Source: Desulfosoma caldarium
Lineage (GTDB): Bacteria > Desulfobacterota > Syntrophobacteria > Syntrophobacterales > DSM-9756
Reading direction: 5' to 3'
Length of the DNA: 64,000 nucleotides
NCBI RefSeq assembly: GCF_003751385.1
Contig: NZ_RJVA01000011.1
Location: 459,126 to 523,125, forward strand
A program made the translations under genes and the position numbers. How positions within the stretch are numbered: the first letter of the stretch is position 1; each line of letters opens with the position of its first letter. Positions 1 to 8,081 of this stretch are shown here, one piece after another. The notes under the pieces were generated by a model that was not told the origin of the DNA, made no database searches, and worked only from the letters and a program-made list of their open reading frames with translations.

Positions 1-585
1 TTTCAGGTAAAAAGGCATGTGCGCCCAAAGGTTCACGGCGGTCATGGAGCTGTGACGCAGTTCGTAAAGAATGGCCGAATACACGGAAGCCGGCCCTTCA
101 TAGGTTGCGGGCTGGCACTGCCAGTGACGCAAAAGGTTGTAACCCGCCGCGTTGACGGCCACTCCGGAAATGCGAATTTCATCGTAGAAGATCTGGTCAT
201 AAAGGCTTCCCACAAGAAGCAATTCTTCGCACTGCCACGTCGTGGCCGCTTCAAGAAGTTCCGAGACAAACCTCCGCCATTGCACCGAGGGTTCAGGGCC
301 TATGGCAAACAATACGTTGTGATGGGCTTCCGCTTCGGGCCGATAAAATATCAAACTGTGCCAGTGAAAATCTTTGAGCACTCCGTGATGAATGCGTACC
401 GTAGGGCGCTGTTCCGAAGCGGGCACGTAGGCATCCATTTCCATAAGGGCGGCCACTCGGCAGGGAAGCCTTTTCTGAATGGCCGAAAAGACCGTGTCTG
501 CCATGCCTCCGGCATCGAGCCACCCTTTCAGGAACAGCACCATTTTGGATACACGTGTTAGGTCTTCACGCAAAATGATGGCCAT
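1..585 (-). CDS. PAC2-family protein (3' end beyond window)
   Basis: An open frame of 195 codons runs off the left edge, so the C-terminus is missing. The N-terminal part reads VLFLKGWLDAGGMAD and the last visible residues read LWAHMPFYL; both are typical of PAC2 (proteasome assembly chaperone 2-like, ATP-grasp-associated) proteins, which are common and uncharacterised in bacteria. The ATG at 585 has AAGGAAAT about 9 nt upstream. It overlaps the end of the upstream HAD gene by 20 nt, so the two are probably co-transcribed. The molecular function is unknown and the partner cannot be told from sequence. Family assignment is fairly sure; the role is not. Confidence 0.75.
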   Translation of the reverse strand, partial: MAIILREDLTRVSKMVLFLKGWLDAGGMADTVFSAIQKRLPCRVAALMEMDAYVPASEQRPTVRIHHGVLKDFHWHSLIFYRPEAEAHHNVLFAIGPEPSVQWRRFVSELLEAATTWQCEELLLVGSLYDQIFYDEIRISGVAVNAAGYNLLRHWQCQPATYEGPASVYSAILYELRHSSMTAVNLWAHMPFYLK

Positions 586-1264
586 GGACGAATTTCCTTG
601 GCAGAAAATGCCCGGCATCCAGGATTTTCAACAAGGCTGCGCAGTCCTGAGCTACCCAGTCGGGATGGCATGCATGAAGGTCCATAAGCGAAACGCGGCC
701 GCTGGCCACAGCGGCCGTGCGCACTCCGGCGCGTTTTCCCGTTTCGATGTCCAGAGGATGATCCCCCACCATCAGAGCATGATGCGGAGATGCGCCTAGA
801 GCGGTCAGGGCGGCGTTCAGGTGCTGCGGATCGGGTTTGACGCGCTGCACATGGTCTCGAGCAAAGAGCTGAAAACGGAACCGGTCCGCGTCGGGAAAGA
901 CAGTGCGGACGGCTCGAGCACAATTTCGAGTCACCACGGCGACGGCGACGCCGCGTCGCTCAAGGTCGTGCAACATGGGGCGCGTGAACTCAAAGAGCTT
1001 TCCACAAGCGGCGGCTTCCATTTCCATGGCTTCGATGCACGCCAGAGCTTGGGCTTGAAAAGCGGGCGCCAAAGCCTTCACGCCGTCCTGAAACTGTTGG
1101 GCGATGGCGTCGATCCATTCCAGAGCGGGCATGGCCGAAGGTTCAGGTCGGTGTCCGAGAAACGGCGCGGCGATTTGAGCGATTCGCTGTTTCATTTCGA
1201 TAAAATCGATGTGCAGTTCTGCCAGGGTGCCGTCGAAATCAAAAAGGATGGTTTCAATGACCAT
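566..1264 (-). CDS. HAD-superfamily hydrolase, phosphoglycolate-phosphatase-like
   Basis: A 232-residue protein with HAD motif I FDFDGTLAEL near residues 8-17 (both the nucleophile and the acid/base Asp are present). An alpha-helical cap domain follows, then the VTRN motif II region, the Lys of VKPDP and motif IV MVGDHPLDIETG. The length and motifs fit small-molecule phosphatases such as Gph. The physiological substrate cannot be deduced. It is the first gene of a minus-strand pair with the PAC2 gene and is divergent from the aminotransferase gene. A plausible sigma-70 promoter lies at 1322-1349. Confidence 0.8.
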   Translation of the reverse strand: MVIETILFDFDGTLAELHIDFIEMKQRIAQIAAPFLGHRPEPSAMPALEWIDAIAQQFQDGVKALAPAFQAQALACIEAMEMEAAACGKLFEFTRPMLHDLERRGVAVAVVTRNCARAVRTVFPDADRFRFQLFARDHVQRVKPDPQHLNAALTALGASPHHALMVGDHPLDIETGKRAGVRTAAVASGRVSLMDLHACHPDWVAQDCAALLKILDAGHFLPRKFVHGHHFA

Positions 1265-1321
1265 GAAAGCCTCGGGTAAAGGTGGCGTTCTTGAAATAGG
1301 CGTCCTGAGGACGGCGATGGA

Positions 1322-1349
1322 ACTATATCATCCCCTTTTAAAATCGCAA
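1322..1349 (-). promoter_or_regulatory. Candidate sigma-70 promoter of the HAD/PAC2 pair
   Basis: On the minus strand, -35 TTGCGA (1349-1344) is 16 nt from -10 TATAGT (1327-1322). The start codon is 57 nt downstream of the -10 box. The spacing is one short of optimum and the hexamers match 4/6 and 5/6. Confidence 0.45.
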
Positions 1350-1504
1350 CAGGCCTTGCACATCCTTAACGCCTTGACTAAGGTGAAGCGTTTAAAAGAC
1401 AGGAGTCGGCTTAGTGGGCCTTTACGGAGCTTAGACCAATCCTTTAAGGCAACGGAGGGCAGCAGATGGGCGTTGGGGGGCATAGCGGCGCAGGAGGATC
1501 AAGA

Positions 1505-2506
1505 ATGGGTTTTCAGGTGGCCACGTTAAGTTTCGATGCGGTGGTGGATCGACTCTTGCAAAAAAACGAAGCCTATCATGCCAACTACTTGGCCATGTAC
1601 TCGTCCTGGTTTGAAGGGATCTGCACCGATCCCCGCATTATGCTCATTCCCCTGGACGATCATCTAGTGCACCGAGGGGACGGCGTTTTTGAAGCTTTCA
1701 AGTGCGTCAACGGGTTTTTGTATCTTCTGGACCGGCATTTGGACCGACTGGCGCGCTCTTGCGAGATCGCTCAGCTCAGCTGGCCCGTCAGTCGCCGCGA
1801 TCTGGTCAAGCGGATCAAGGAAACCGTGCGCGCTGCGCAGAGTCCAGATTGCCTCGTACGGCTGTACATTTCGCGAGGTCCAGGCGGCTTCAGCACGGAT
1901 CCGTATGAATGCCCGGCAAGCCAACTCTACATCGTGGTCACGCGAATGCATGAGGTGCCGAAGGAAAAGCTCACGCAAGGTGTCACGCTCAAAAGCAGCC
2001 ATATTCCCATCAAAAAATCCTATTTTGCCAACGTCAAGAGCTGCAATTATTTGCCGAACGTGCTCATGACCAAAGAGGCTCGAGACGCCGGCGTCGACTT
2101 TACCGTATCTATTGACGAAAACGGCTTTCTGGGGGAAGGGGCCACGGAAAACGTGGGCATCATCACGAAGGATCGCCGATTTCTGGTGCCGCGATTTGAC
2201 CGCATTCTTCAAGGCACGACGGTCACCCGCATGATGGAACTGGCTCGGGACCTGGTGCTTTCCGGAGACCTGGCGGAAGTGGCGGAAGTGGACATCCGGC
2301 CGAAAGATGCCTATGAAGCGGCCGAAATGCTCATTTTTGGCACCACCTATTCCGTGCTTTCGGTGGTGGCCTATGACGGACGGGTCGTTGGGGACGGTGT
2401 GCCCGGACCATGGTATCACCGCTTTCGCGCCATGCTGTTGCAGGATGCCGAGTCCGGGCAAGGTGTTCGAACCCCAGTATGGTCCGATGAGGACGACGCG
2501 GCGTGA
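1505..2506 (+). CDS. Class IV (fold type IV) PLP aminotransferase
   Basis: A 333-residue aminotransferase of the branched-chain/D-amino-acid transaminase/ADC-lyase fold. The PLP lysine lies in NVKSCNYLPNVL, followed by the conserved EGATENVGI and ILQGTTVTR phosphate-binding segments. The ATG at 1505 is chosen because GGAGG lies 6-10 nt before it; an in-frame start at 1466 lacks a ribosome site. Sequence alone does not separate IlvE, D-alanine transaminase and aminodeoxychorismate lyase; the KSxNYLPN form is closer to DAT/ADCL-like members. It heads a plus-strand run with gmhA and the following genes. Confidence 0.8.
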   Translation: MGFQVATLSFDAVVDRLLQKNEAYHANYLAMYSSWFEGICTDPRIMLIPLDDHLVHRGDGVFEAFKCVNGFLYLLDRHLDRLARSCEIAQLSWPVSRRDLVKRIKETVRAAQSPDCLVRLYISRGPGGFSTDPYECPASQLYIVVTRMHEVPKEKLTQGVTLKSSHIPIKKSYFANVKSCNYLPNVLMTKEARDAGVDFTVSIDENGFLGEGATENVGIITKDRRFLVPRFDRILQGTTVTRMMELARDLVLSGDLAEVAEVDIRPKDAYEAAEMLIFGTTYSVLSVVAYDGRVVGDGVPGPWYHRFRAMLLQDAESGQGVRTPVWSDEDDAA

Positions 2507-2531
2507 TGGCCGATGAGTCCATGCGCAGGGA

Positions 2532-3173
2532 GTGGCCTTCGTGAACGGGAACGAGGAAACCTGGGTTCACAGAGTGCAAGGGATCCTTGACGCCACGGCG
2601 CGGGCTCTGGCCGCCGTTAAGGAGCAGGATGCGGAAACCGTGGTGCGCATGGCGCACGTGGTGGCCGGCGCCTTTCGATCCCGAAGGCGTCTCTATCTTT
2701 TCGGGAACGGGGGCAGCGCCGCCGATTCTCAGCATCTGGCGGCGGAATTTATCAACCGGTTTCAAAGGGAAAGAGACCCTTTGCCGGCGATGGCGCTCAC
2801 CACAGACACCTCTGTGCTCACCAGCATCGCCAATGACTATGATTTTCGGGACGTGTTTCTGCGTCAGTTGCGAGGCTTAGGTGAGGCGGGGGATGTGGCC
2901 TTGGGGCTGAGCACCAGTGGGCGGTCGGAAAACGTTCTGCGCGCCTTGCGATGGGCTCGGGAACACGGTTTGCACACCCTTGGCCTTGCGGGTGCGCAGA
3001 AAACGGACATGGACGTCTATTGCGACCTGATTCTTCATGTGCCCGATGCTGTCACAGCCCGTGTTCAGGAAGTGCACATCACCGTCGGCCATGCCCTGTG
3101 TGACCTGGTGGAAGAGATGCTTTACGGGGCCGGGGCCTCGAAAAACCCTATGAGTCCGGTGCGGTGTGGGTGA
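2532..3173 (+). CDS. gmhA: SIS-domain phosphoheptose isomerase
   Basis: A 213-residue single SIS domain with LYLFGNGGSAADSQHLAAEF near residue 55, the GmhA signature. It also has ALTTDTSVLTSIANDYDF and the LSTSGRSENVLRAL sugar-phosphate loop. GmhA converts sedoheptulose 7-phosphate to D-glycero-heptose 7-phosphate for LPS core assembly. The near relative DiaA has a different role, but the residues here fit the isomerase. The GTG start at 2532 (or in-frame GTG at 2541) follows GCAGGGAG. The 3' end overlaps the next gene by up to 10 nt. Confidence 0.8.
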   Translation: MAFVNGNEETWVHRVQGILDATARALAAVKEQDAETVVRMAHVVAGAFRSRRRLYLFGNGGSAADSQHLAAEFINRFQRERDPLPAMALTTDTSVLTSIANDYDFRDVFLRQLRGLGEAGDVALGLSTSGRSENVLRALRWAREHGLHTLGLAGAQKTDMDVYCDLILHVPDAVTARVQEVHITVGHALCDLVEEMLYGAGASKNPMSPVRCG

Positions 3174-4153
3174 GCGGCGTCATGGAACCCTTGTGTTTGA
3201 AAAAGATCCGTCCTGTAAGCCTTAGGGATCGTCCGGGCAAGGTAAACGTGGAGGATATGGGAAAACCTTGGCGACCCGGAGGGTCTTTTTGCGAATTTCT
3301 TCAATCCCTGCCCAAGCCTCTTGCCGGATGGGACTTTCGGGAGGCAGTGGAGAGAACAGCGGGAGCCGCCGCGGCCGGCCGCACGGTGCTTTTGGGTATG
3401 GGCGCCCACCCCATCAAAGTGGGGTTGAGCCCGATGGTGATCGATTGGCTTCGCGCTGGGATCCTCAAAGGGGTGGCCTTGAACGGCGCGGGCGTCATTC
3501 ACGATGTGGAAATGGCCCTGGTGGGTAGAACGTCTGAAGATGTGGGGCCGGAACTGCATGCCGGTCGTTTCGGCATGGCCAGGGAAACCGCCGATTTCAT
3601 TCACGAGGCGGTGCGCCGTGGCGCAGGTCGAGAATCCGTGGGATTGGGGCGCGCTGTGGGAGAAGCCCTGATAGAAGCTGAAGTGCCGTACGTGGAGCAT
3701 AGTATTTTGGCCACGGCGGCCGAGCTCCAGATTCCCGTCACGGTCCACGTGGCCATCGGCACGGACATCATTCACATGCATCCGTCCATGGATGGAGCGG
3801 CTACGGGGGCCTTGAGCCACACGGATTTTCGCATTTTTTGCGCCTTGGTTACGCGTTTAGCCGGCGGCGTCTACATCAACCTGGGATCGGCCGTGATCTT
3901 GCCCGAAGTTTTCCTCAAAGCCGTAGCGGTCGCTTTCAACCTGGGGCATGACCTTCGCGGCCTCACCACCGTTGCCATGGATTTCCTTCGGCCATATCGG
4001 CCTGAAGTGAACGTGGTGGAAAGGCCCACGGCGGGCATAGGGCGCGGCTTTTCGTTTGTGGGACATCATGAAATCCTGTTTCCTCTTTTCTGTGCCGCCG
4101 TCAGGGAAAGAATGCATGAAGGAGGAATGCATGCCGACACGCATTCGCATTGA
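3164..4153 (+). CDS. Deoxyhypusine-synthase-like conserved protein
   Basis: A 329-residue protein whose centre reads GMGAHPIKVGLSP, then VALNGAGVIHDVEMALVG, RTSEDV and FGMARETADF. This pattern resembles the NAD-binding fold of deoxyhypusine synthase and its bacterial homologues. Bacteria lack eIF5A, so a hypusine role is unlikely and the substrate is unknown. Translation may start at GTG 3164 (overlapping gmhA) or ATG 3182; neither has a strong ribosome site, and ATG 3257 has GGAGG too close. The 3' end overlaps the next gene by 23 nt, indicating one operon. The family call is from memory of motifs and is moderately sure. Confidence 0.5.
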   Translation: MWVSGVMEPLCLKKIRPVSLRDRPGKVNVEDMGKPWRPGGSFCEFLQSLPKPLAGWDFREAVERTAGAAAAGRTVLLGMGAHPIKVGLSPMVIDWLRAGILKGVALNGAGVIHDVEMALVGRTSEDVGPELHAGRFGMARETADFIHEAVRRGAGRESVGLGRAVGEALIEAEVPYVEHSILATAAELQIPVTVHVAIGTDIIHMHPSMDGAATGALSHTDFRIFCALVTRLAGGVYINLGSAVILPEVFLKAVAVAFNLGHDLRGLTTVAMDFLRPYRPEVNVVERPTAGIGRGFSFVGHHEILFPLFCAAVRERMHEGGMHADTHSH

Positions 4154-4508
4154 GACGCCGACTCTGGTCATGGACGCCACTTTGAACGACAGCCCCACGG
4201 CCCAGGCCATCGCCCGCGCGTTGCCTTTGGAGGCGGAAGCCAACCTGTGGGGAGATGAAATCTATTTTTCCATTCCTGTGAGCATGCCTCTGGATGAATG
4301 GGCCAAGGATCTGGTCCATGCGGGCGATGTGGGCTATTGGCCCACGGGGAAAGCCTTTTGCATTTTTTTCGGTCCGACACCCATCAGCGCCCCGGGGGAA
4401 ATCCGCCCGGCCAGTGCCGTCAACATCGTGGGGAAGGTGTGTGGCGACCCGGCGCATTTCAAGGCGGTCAAGGACGGAGACCTTGTTCGCGTCGTGACGG
4501 CGACTTAA
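4131..4508 (+). CDS. Cyclophilin-like fold protein
   Basis: A 125-residue protein with ALPLEAEANLWGDEIYFSIP followed by GDVGYWPTGKAFCIFFGP. These segments are typical of the bacterial/archaeal cyclophilin-like beta-barrel family (PF04126 type). The catalytic arginine region of true prolyl isomerases is not evident, and no reaction is established for the family. ATG 4131 is preceded by GAAGGAGGA, a strong ribosome site that fixes the start inside the preceding gene. No signal peptide is seen, so it is probably cytosolic. Confidence 0.65.
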   Translation: MPTRIRIETPTLVMDATLNDSPTAQAIARALPLEAEANLWGDEIYFSIPVSMPLDEWAKDLVHAGDVGYWPTGKAFCIFFGPTPISAPGEIRPASAVNIVGKVCGDPAHFKAVKDGDLVRVVTAT

Positions 4509-4559
4509 GATGCTCAGTGCACCGTGGGTGCGTGGAATCCAGGAAACGAGGTGATCATC

Positions 4560-4796
4560 ATGCCAATCTACGAGTATCGATGTGAAAGTTGTGGAGAGCG
4601 CTACGAGTGCTTGGTGTTTCGAAGCAATGAGGAGGTCTGTTGCCCCAAATGTGGATCTTCCCAGGCGCACAAGGAAATGAGCGTTTTTGGGTTCAAGAGC
4701 GGCGGGGAGAAAGGCGCGGCCAGCAGTCGCATGGGTTCCACCGGAGCGTCGTCCTGTTCCGGATGTTCCGCACGCAGCTGCGCCACGTGCCATTGA
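4560..4796 (+). CDS. FmdB-type zinc-ribbon protein
   Basis: A 78-residue protein starting MPIYEYRCESCG, with a second CPKC pair about 26 residues on: the FmdB/CxxC_CxxC_SSSS zinc-ribbon signature. The C-terminus is Cys/Ser rich (SSCSGCSARSCATC), as in family members from sulfate reducers. FmdB was named as a putative regulator of formamidase; a general function is not known. The start at 4560 has GAGGTGAT about 6 nt upstream. Confidence 0.8.
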   Translation: MPIYEYRCESCGERYECLVFRSNEEVCCPKCGSSQAHKEMSVFGFKSGGEKGAASSRMGSTGASSCSGCSARSCATCH

Positions 4797-4943
4797 TCGC
4801 GAGGACCCGTCAGAGCGAAAGGGGATCGACGATCACAGTCGGCCGTGCTTCGTCTCGCACGGATGAATGAACCCCTCATGGGGGCGGGTTGGTGTTAAGG
4901 ATCGCCGCAAGGCGAGATTTGCTACGTGCAATGGCAGACTCAG

Positions 4944-4958
4944 GGCACGGCCCGTGCC
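4944..4958 (+). terminator. Short GC hairpin after fmdB-like gene
   Basis: GGCACG-GCC-CGTGCC forms a 6-bp perfect stem followed by TTTCATT. It lies in the 272-nt gap before hemC. The T-tract is poor, so this is a weak terminator candidate; nothing else was recognised in the gap. Confidence 0.25.
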
Positions 4959-5068
4959 TTTCATTGCGGCATCGCGCGCCGCCCTCCCCAGAGGGCTATT
5001 GGGGCTCGGCCCTGTGTTCCCGTGACGTAAAGCATAGCTCCATTGCATGAACATAGAGGGAGGAATTC

Positions 5069-6025
5069 TTGAAGCCGCACGTGGTCATCGGGACGCGCGG
5101 AAGCCTTCTTGCCCTGCGCCAAGCGAACATGATCAAGGAAGCGCTGGAAGCGCAATGGCCCGGCTTGCGTGTCACGCTGGAAATCATCAAGACCACGGGG
5201 GACAAAATTCTGGACGTGCCCTTGGCCAAAGTGGGCGGCAAGGGGCTTTTCGTCAAGGAAATCGAAGAGGCTCTCATGGACGGTCGCGTGGACCTGGCCG
5301 TGCACAGCATGAAGGACGTGCCTGCAGTTCTGCCCGATCCTTTGACCCTGGCTGTGGTGCCCCCTCGAGAAGACCCTCGTGACGTCCTCGTGGCCCATCG
5401 AGCATCGGGACTGAAAGATTTACCCTCGGGCGCCCTCATCGGCACCAGCAGCCTGCGCCGAGCCGCGCAGATACGGCATCTTCGACCCGATCTGCGGGTG
5501 GAAAATCTTCGAGGCAACCTGGACACGCGGCTTCGCAAGGTGCGTGAAGGCCTTTACGATGCGGTCATTCTGGCGGCGGCGGGGCTTCGGCGCATGGACT
5601 GGCAGGATGCGGTGACGGCCGTGATGGATGCCCAAGAATTCGTTCCCGCCATTGGGCAAGGGGCTTTGGGGATTGAAGTTCGAAAGCAAGACCTAGCGGT
5701 TCGAGAACTGGTGGCCCCATTGCATCACGAACCCACATGGCGTGCCGTGACGGCGGAACGCGCCTTTCTCCACGAGTTGGGGGGAGGATGCCAGGTGCCC
5801 ATTGCCGGGCATGCGGAGGTTTCCGACGGCACCGTGACGCTCACGGGCTTGGTGGCGTCCCTGGATGGTAAAATCGTCTATCGCCTCACACAAAGCGCCT
5901 CGTTTGGCCAAGAAGAGCTTTTGGGTCGAGGTCTGGCGCGGCAGCTTCTTGAAGCCGGAGCGCGAAGCATTTTAGAGTCCCTGATGGCTCAAGAATTCCT
6001 CGAGCCACAGAGGCCTGATTGTTGA
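5069..6025 (+). CDS. hemC: Hydroxymethylbilane synthase (porphobilinogen deaminase)
   Basis: A 318-residue enzyme that joins four porphobilinogens into hydroxymethylbilane. It shows IGTRGSLLALRQAN at the N-terminus, the DLAVHSMKDVP active-site segment with the catalytic Asp region, GTSSLRRAAQ and LRGNLDTRL. The cofactor-attachment cysteine is in LGGGCQVPIAGHA. The start is TTG 5069, preceded by AGGGAGGAATTC; the usual N-terminal residues begin right after it. Together with the next gene it supplies uroporphyrinogen III and precorrin-2, the entry to siroheme, cobalamin and the alternative heme route. Confidence 0.95.
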   Translation: MKPHVVIGTRGSLLALRQANMIKEALEAQWPGLRVTLEIIKTTGDKILDVPLAKVGGKGLFVKEIEEALMDGRVDLAVHSMKDVPAVLPDPLTLAVVPPREDPRDVLVAHRASGLKDLPSGALIGTSSLRRAAQIRHLRPDLRVENLRGNLDTRLRKVREGLYDAVILAAAGLRRMDWQDAVTAVMDAQEFVPAIGQGALGIEVRKQDLAVRELVAPLHHEPTWRAVTAERAFLHELGGGCQVPIAGHAEVSDGTVTLTGLVASLDGKIVYRLTQSASFGQEELLGRGLARQLLEAGARSILESLMAQEFLEPQRPDC

Positions 6026-6055
6026 GATCTTGCGTCGATCGAGAGTGAGGATCCT

Positions 6056-7591
6056 GTGAAGAGCGGTAAAGCCTATCTCGTGGGGGCAGGCCCCGGGGAC
6101 CCGGGCCTCCTTACCCTCAAAGGCCGGGACGTTTTGGCTTTGGCCGATGTGGTCATCTACGACTATTTGGCGAACGAAGAATTGCTTAAGTATGCTCCGG
6201 CCCATGCGGAACGGATCTATGTGGGCAAGAAGGGCGGGGATCATACCCTAAGTCAGGAAGCCATCAACCGACTTCTGGTGGAAAAGGCTCGAGACCGCGT
6301 CGTGGTGCGCCTTAAAGGGGGCGATCCTTTCGTTTTCGGCCGAGGAGGCGAAGAAGCCCAGGAACTGGCCGCGGCCGGGATTGACTTTGAGATCGTTCCC
6401 GGCGTCACGGCGGCGGTGGCCGTTCCCGCCTACGCCGGAATTCCCTTGTCCCACCGGGACTACGCCTCCAGCATGGCTTTCATCACAGGGCACGAAAGGG
6501 CCGACGGAGCCAGCCCGGAAAACAAGGAAACCCTCGACTGGGAAAAGCTGGCCTGCGGTGTGGGCACGCTGGTCTTTTTCATGGGAGTCAAGAACCTTTC
6601 CGAGATTGCGCAGCGCCTCATGGCCCACGGCCGTTCTTCACAGACCCCTGTGGCCGTCATTCGCTGGGGCACCACGCCGCAGCAGCAGACCGTCGTGGGC
6701 ACACTGGGCGATATCGTCGAAAAGGTGCAGGCCGCAGGCCTGAAACCTCCGGCCATCATTGTGGTCGGCGAAGTGGTGCGTCTGCGCAAGGAACTCAATT
6801 GGTATGAAACAAAACCCCTTTTCGGCAAAACCGTGCTGGTGACTCGAGCCCGAGAACAGGCCAGCGACTTTCGAAAGGCGCTGGAAGCCCTGGGGGCGCG
6901 CTGCGTGGAATTTCCCACCATTGCCATTGTGCCTCCGAAGTCTTGGGATCCTTTGGACGCGGCCCTTGCGTCCCTGGATCAGTACGACTGGGTGGTTTTT
7001 ACCAGTGTCAACGGCGTGAAGTTTTTCATGGAAAGACTTTGGGCCTCAGGCCGGGACGTGCGGGCTCTGGCCGGAAGGCGCCTTGCGGCTATCGGGCCCA
7101 AGACGGCCGAATCCCTGGAGCAGCGGGGCCTTCGGCTGGATGTGGTGCCAAAAGAGTACCGAGCGGAATCCCTGCTGGAAGCCTTGGGTGAGACCGCCGT
7201 GCGCGGCCAGCGCTTTTTGCTGCCTCGAGCCGCTCAAGCCCGCGACGTTTTACCGCAAACCTTACGCCGATGGGGGGCTCAGGTGGAGGTGGTTCCGGCC
7301 TATGAAACGGTTCCGGCCGCCGATGGGGTAAATGAGCTGAAGGCCATGCTGGCACGCGGCGACATTCACGTGGTGACCTTTACGGCTTCGTCCACCGTGA
7401 CCTTTTTCGTGCAGGCCGTTGGAGCACCCCATGCGGCCGAGCTTCTGAAAAAGACCGCCGTCGCCTGCATCGGGCCCATCACGGCAGATACCGCGCGCTC
7501 CTTTGGCATCGAACCCACCGTGGTGGCGCAAGAATACACCATTCCCGGCCTCGTGCACGCCATGGTTTCCCACGTTTTGCAAGCTGTTTGA
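6056..7591 (+). CDS. cobA-hemD: Uroporphyrinogen-III C-methyltransferase / uroporphyrinogen-III synthase fusion
   Basis: A 511-residue bifunctional protein. Residues 1-245 are the SAM-dependent methyltransferase: VGAGPGDPGLLTLKG, VVRLKGGDPFVFGRGGEE, VPGVTAA and PLSHRDYASS. Residues about 255-511 are HemD: KTVLVTRAREQASDF, VVFTSVNGVKFF, LPRAAQARDVLP and FTASSTVTFFV. It cyclises hydroxymethylbilane and methylates the product at C2 and C7 to precorrin-2. The fusion is common in delta-type proteobacteria and Firmicutes. The GTG start at 6056 has GTGAGGAT upstream and sits 30 nt after hemC. Confidence 0.93.
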   Translation: MKSGKAYLVGAGPGDPGLLTLKGRDVLALADVVIYDYLANEELLKYAPAHAERIYVGKKGGDHTLSQEAINRLLVEKARDRVVVRLKGGDPFVFGRGGEEAQELAAAGIDFEIVPGVTAAVAVPAYAGIPLSHRDYASSMAFITGHERADGASPENKETLDWEKLACGVGTLVFFMGVKNLSEIAQRLMAHGRSSQTPVAVIRWGTTPQQQTVVGTLGDIVEKVQAAGLKPPAIIVVGEVVRLRKELNWYETKPLFGKTVLVTRAREQASDFRKALEALGARCVEFPTIAIVPPKSWDPLDAALASLDQYDWVVFTSVNGVKFFMERLWASGRDVRALAGRRLAAIGPKTAESLEQRGLRLDVVPKEYRAESLLEALGETAVRGQRFLLPRAAQARDVLPQTLRRWGAQVEVVPAYETVPAADGVNELKAMLARGDIHVVTFTASSTVTFFVQAVGAPHAAELLKKTAVACIGPITADTARSFGIEPTVVAQEYTIPGLVHAMVSHVLQAV

Positions 7592-7645
7592 AAGCGCCCT
7601 GTGGAAGCGGGGCGCGCTGCAAAAGCGCATCGGATTGTCAAGACC

Positions 7646-7693
7646 CCTAGGAATCAAGACCAAAATGTGCGTTATGGTGACCGCGCTGCTTTT
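7646..7693 (+). repeat. 48-bp repeat copy A
   Basis: It begins CCTAGGAATCAAGACC and contains TGTGCGTTATGG. Its first 30 bases closely match 8034-8063, and it matches 58151-58198 at 38 of 48 positions by eye. All three copies sit at or near IS3-type transposase remnants, so it may be an element end. Confidence 0.55.
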
Positions 7694-7883
7694 GGGTTGT
7701 GTGTCCCTACGTGGTGCTTCGGTAACGTAGGGGTGCGGGGTGGGGGCACCAGGGCAAGGGACATTTTCACCCTGTGCCCATAGCGACGGGTTGTGATGGT
7801 TTTAAAGCGCCGCACCCCATCCGACAGCGACATCCGCACCCCATCGGGCAACAACATTTGAGCCCCACCTCCGTCAACGACAA

Positions 7884-7985
7884 CGTAGGGGCAGCCCTTG
7901 TGGCTGCCCCATATTGGGTCAGGCACGGGGGTCATCGGGGCAGGCACAGGGGGCTGCAGGGCAGGCACGGGGGGCTGCCCCTACG
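7884..7985. repeat. 13-bp perfect inverted repeat with GC-rich core
   Basis: CGTAGGGGCAGCC at 7884-7896 is exactly inverted at 7973-7985. Inside lies a 9-bp hairpin (7888-7910) and three variants of a CAGGCAC-G-rich unit. This has the structure of a small non-autonomous palindromic element. No target duplication was identified. Confidence 0.5.
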
Positions 7986-8033
7986 TGGTGCCCCGGGTAT
8001 CAATGGAGGTGAGCAAAAGGCAGTGTCATGATC

Positions 8034-8081
8034 CCTAGGAATCAACACCAAAATTTTCGTTTTGTGTACGCGGTGCTCTCG
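8034..8081 (+). repeat. 48-bp repeat copy B
   Basis: It starts CCTAGGAATCAACACC and overlaps the 3' end of the transposase remnant, where an IS3-family right end would be expected. It resembles the copies at 7646 and 58151. Confidence 0.5.

Larger units (their letters stand above)
7592..8033. other. Intergenic stretch of dispersed repeats, no gene
   Basis: There is no credible reading frame. The stretch holds one copy of a 48-bp repeat (7646-7693), GC-rich degenerate units resembling the 'aggggcaggcac' type found scattered in many genomes, and a 13-bp inverted repeat at 7884/7985. It looks like a graveyard between hemD and the dead transposase. Confidence 0.6.
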
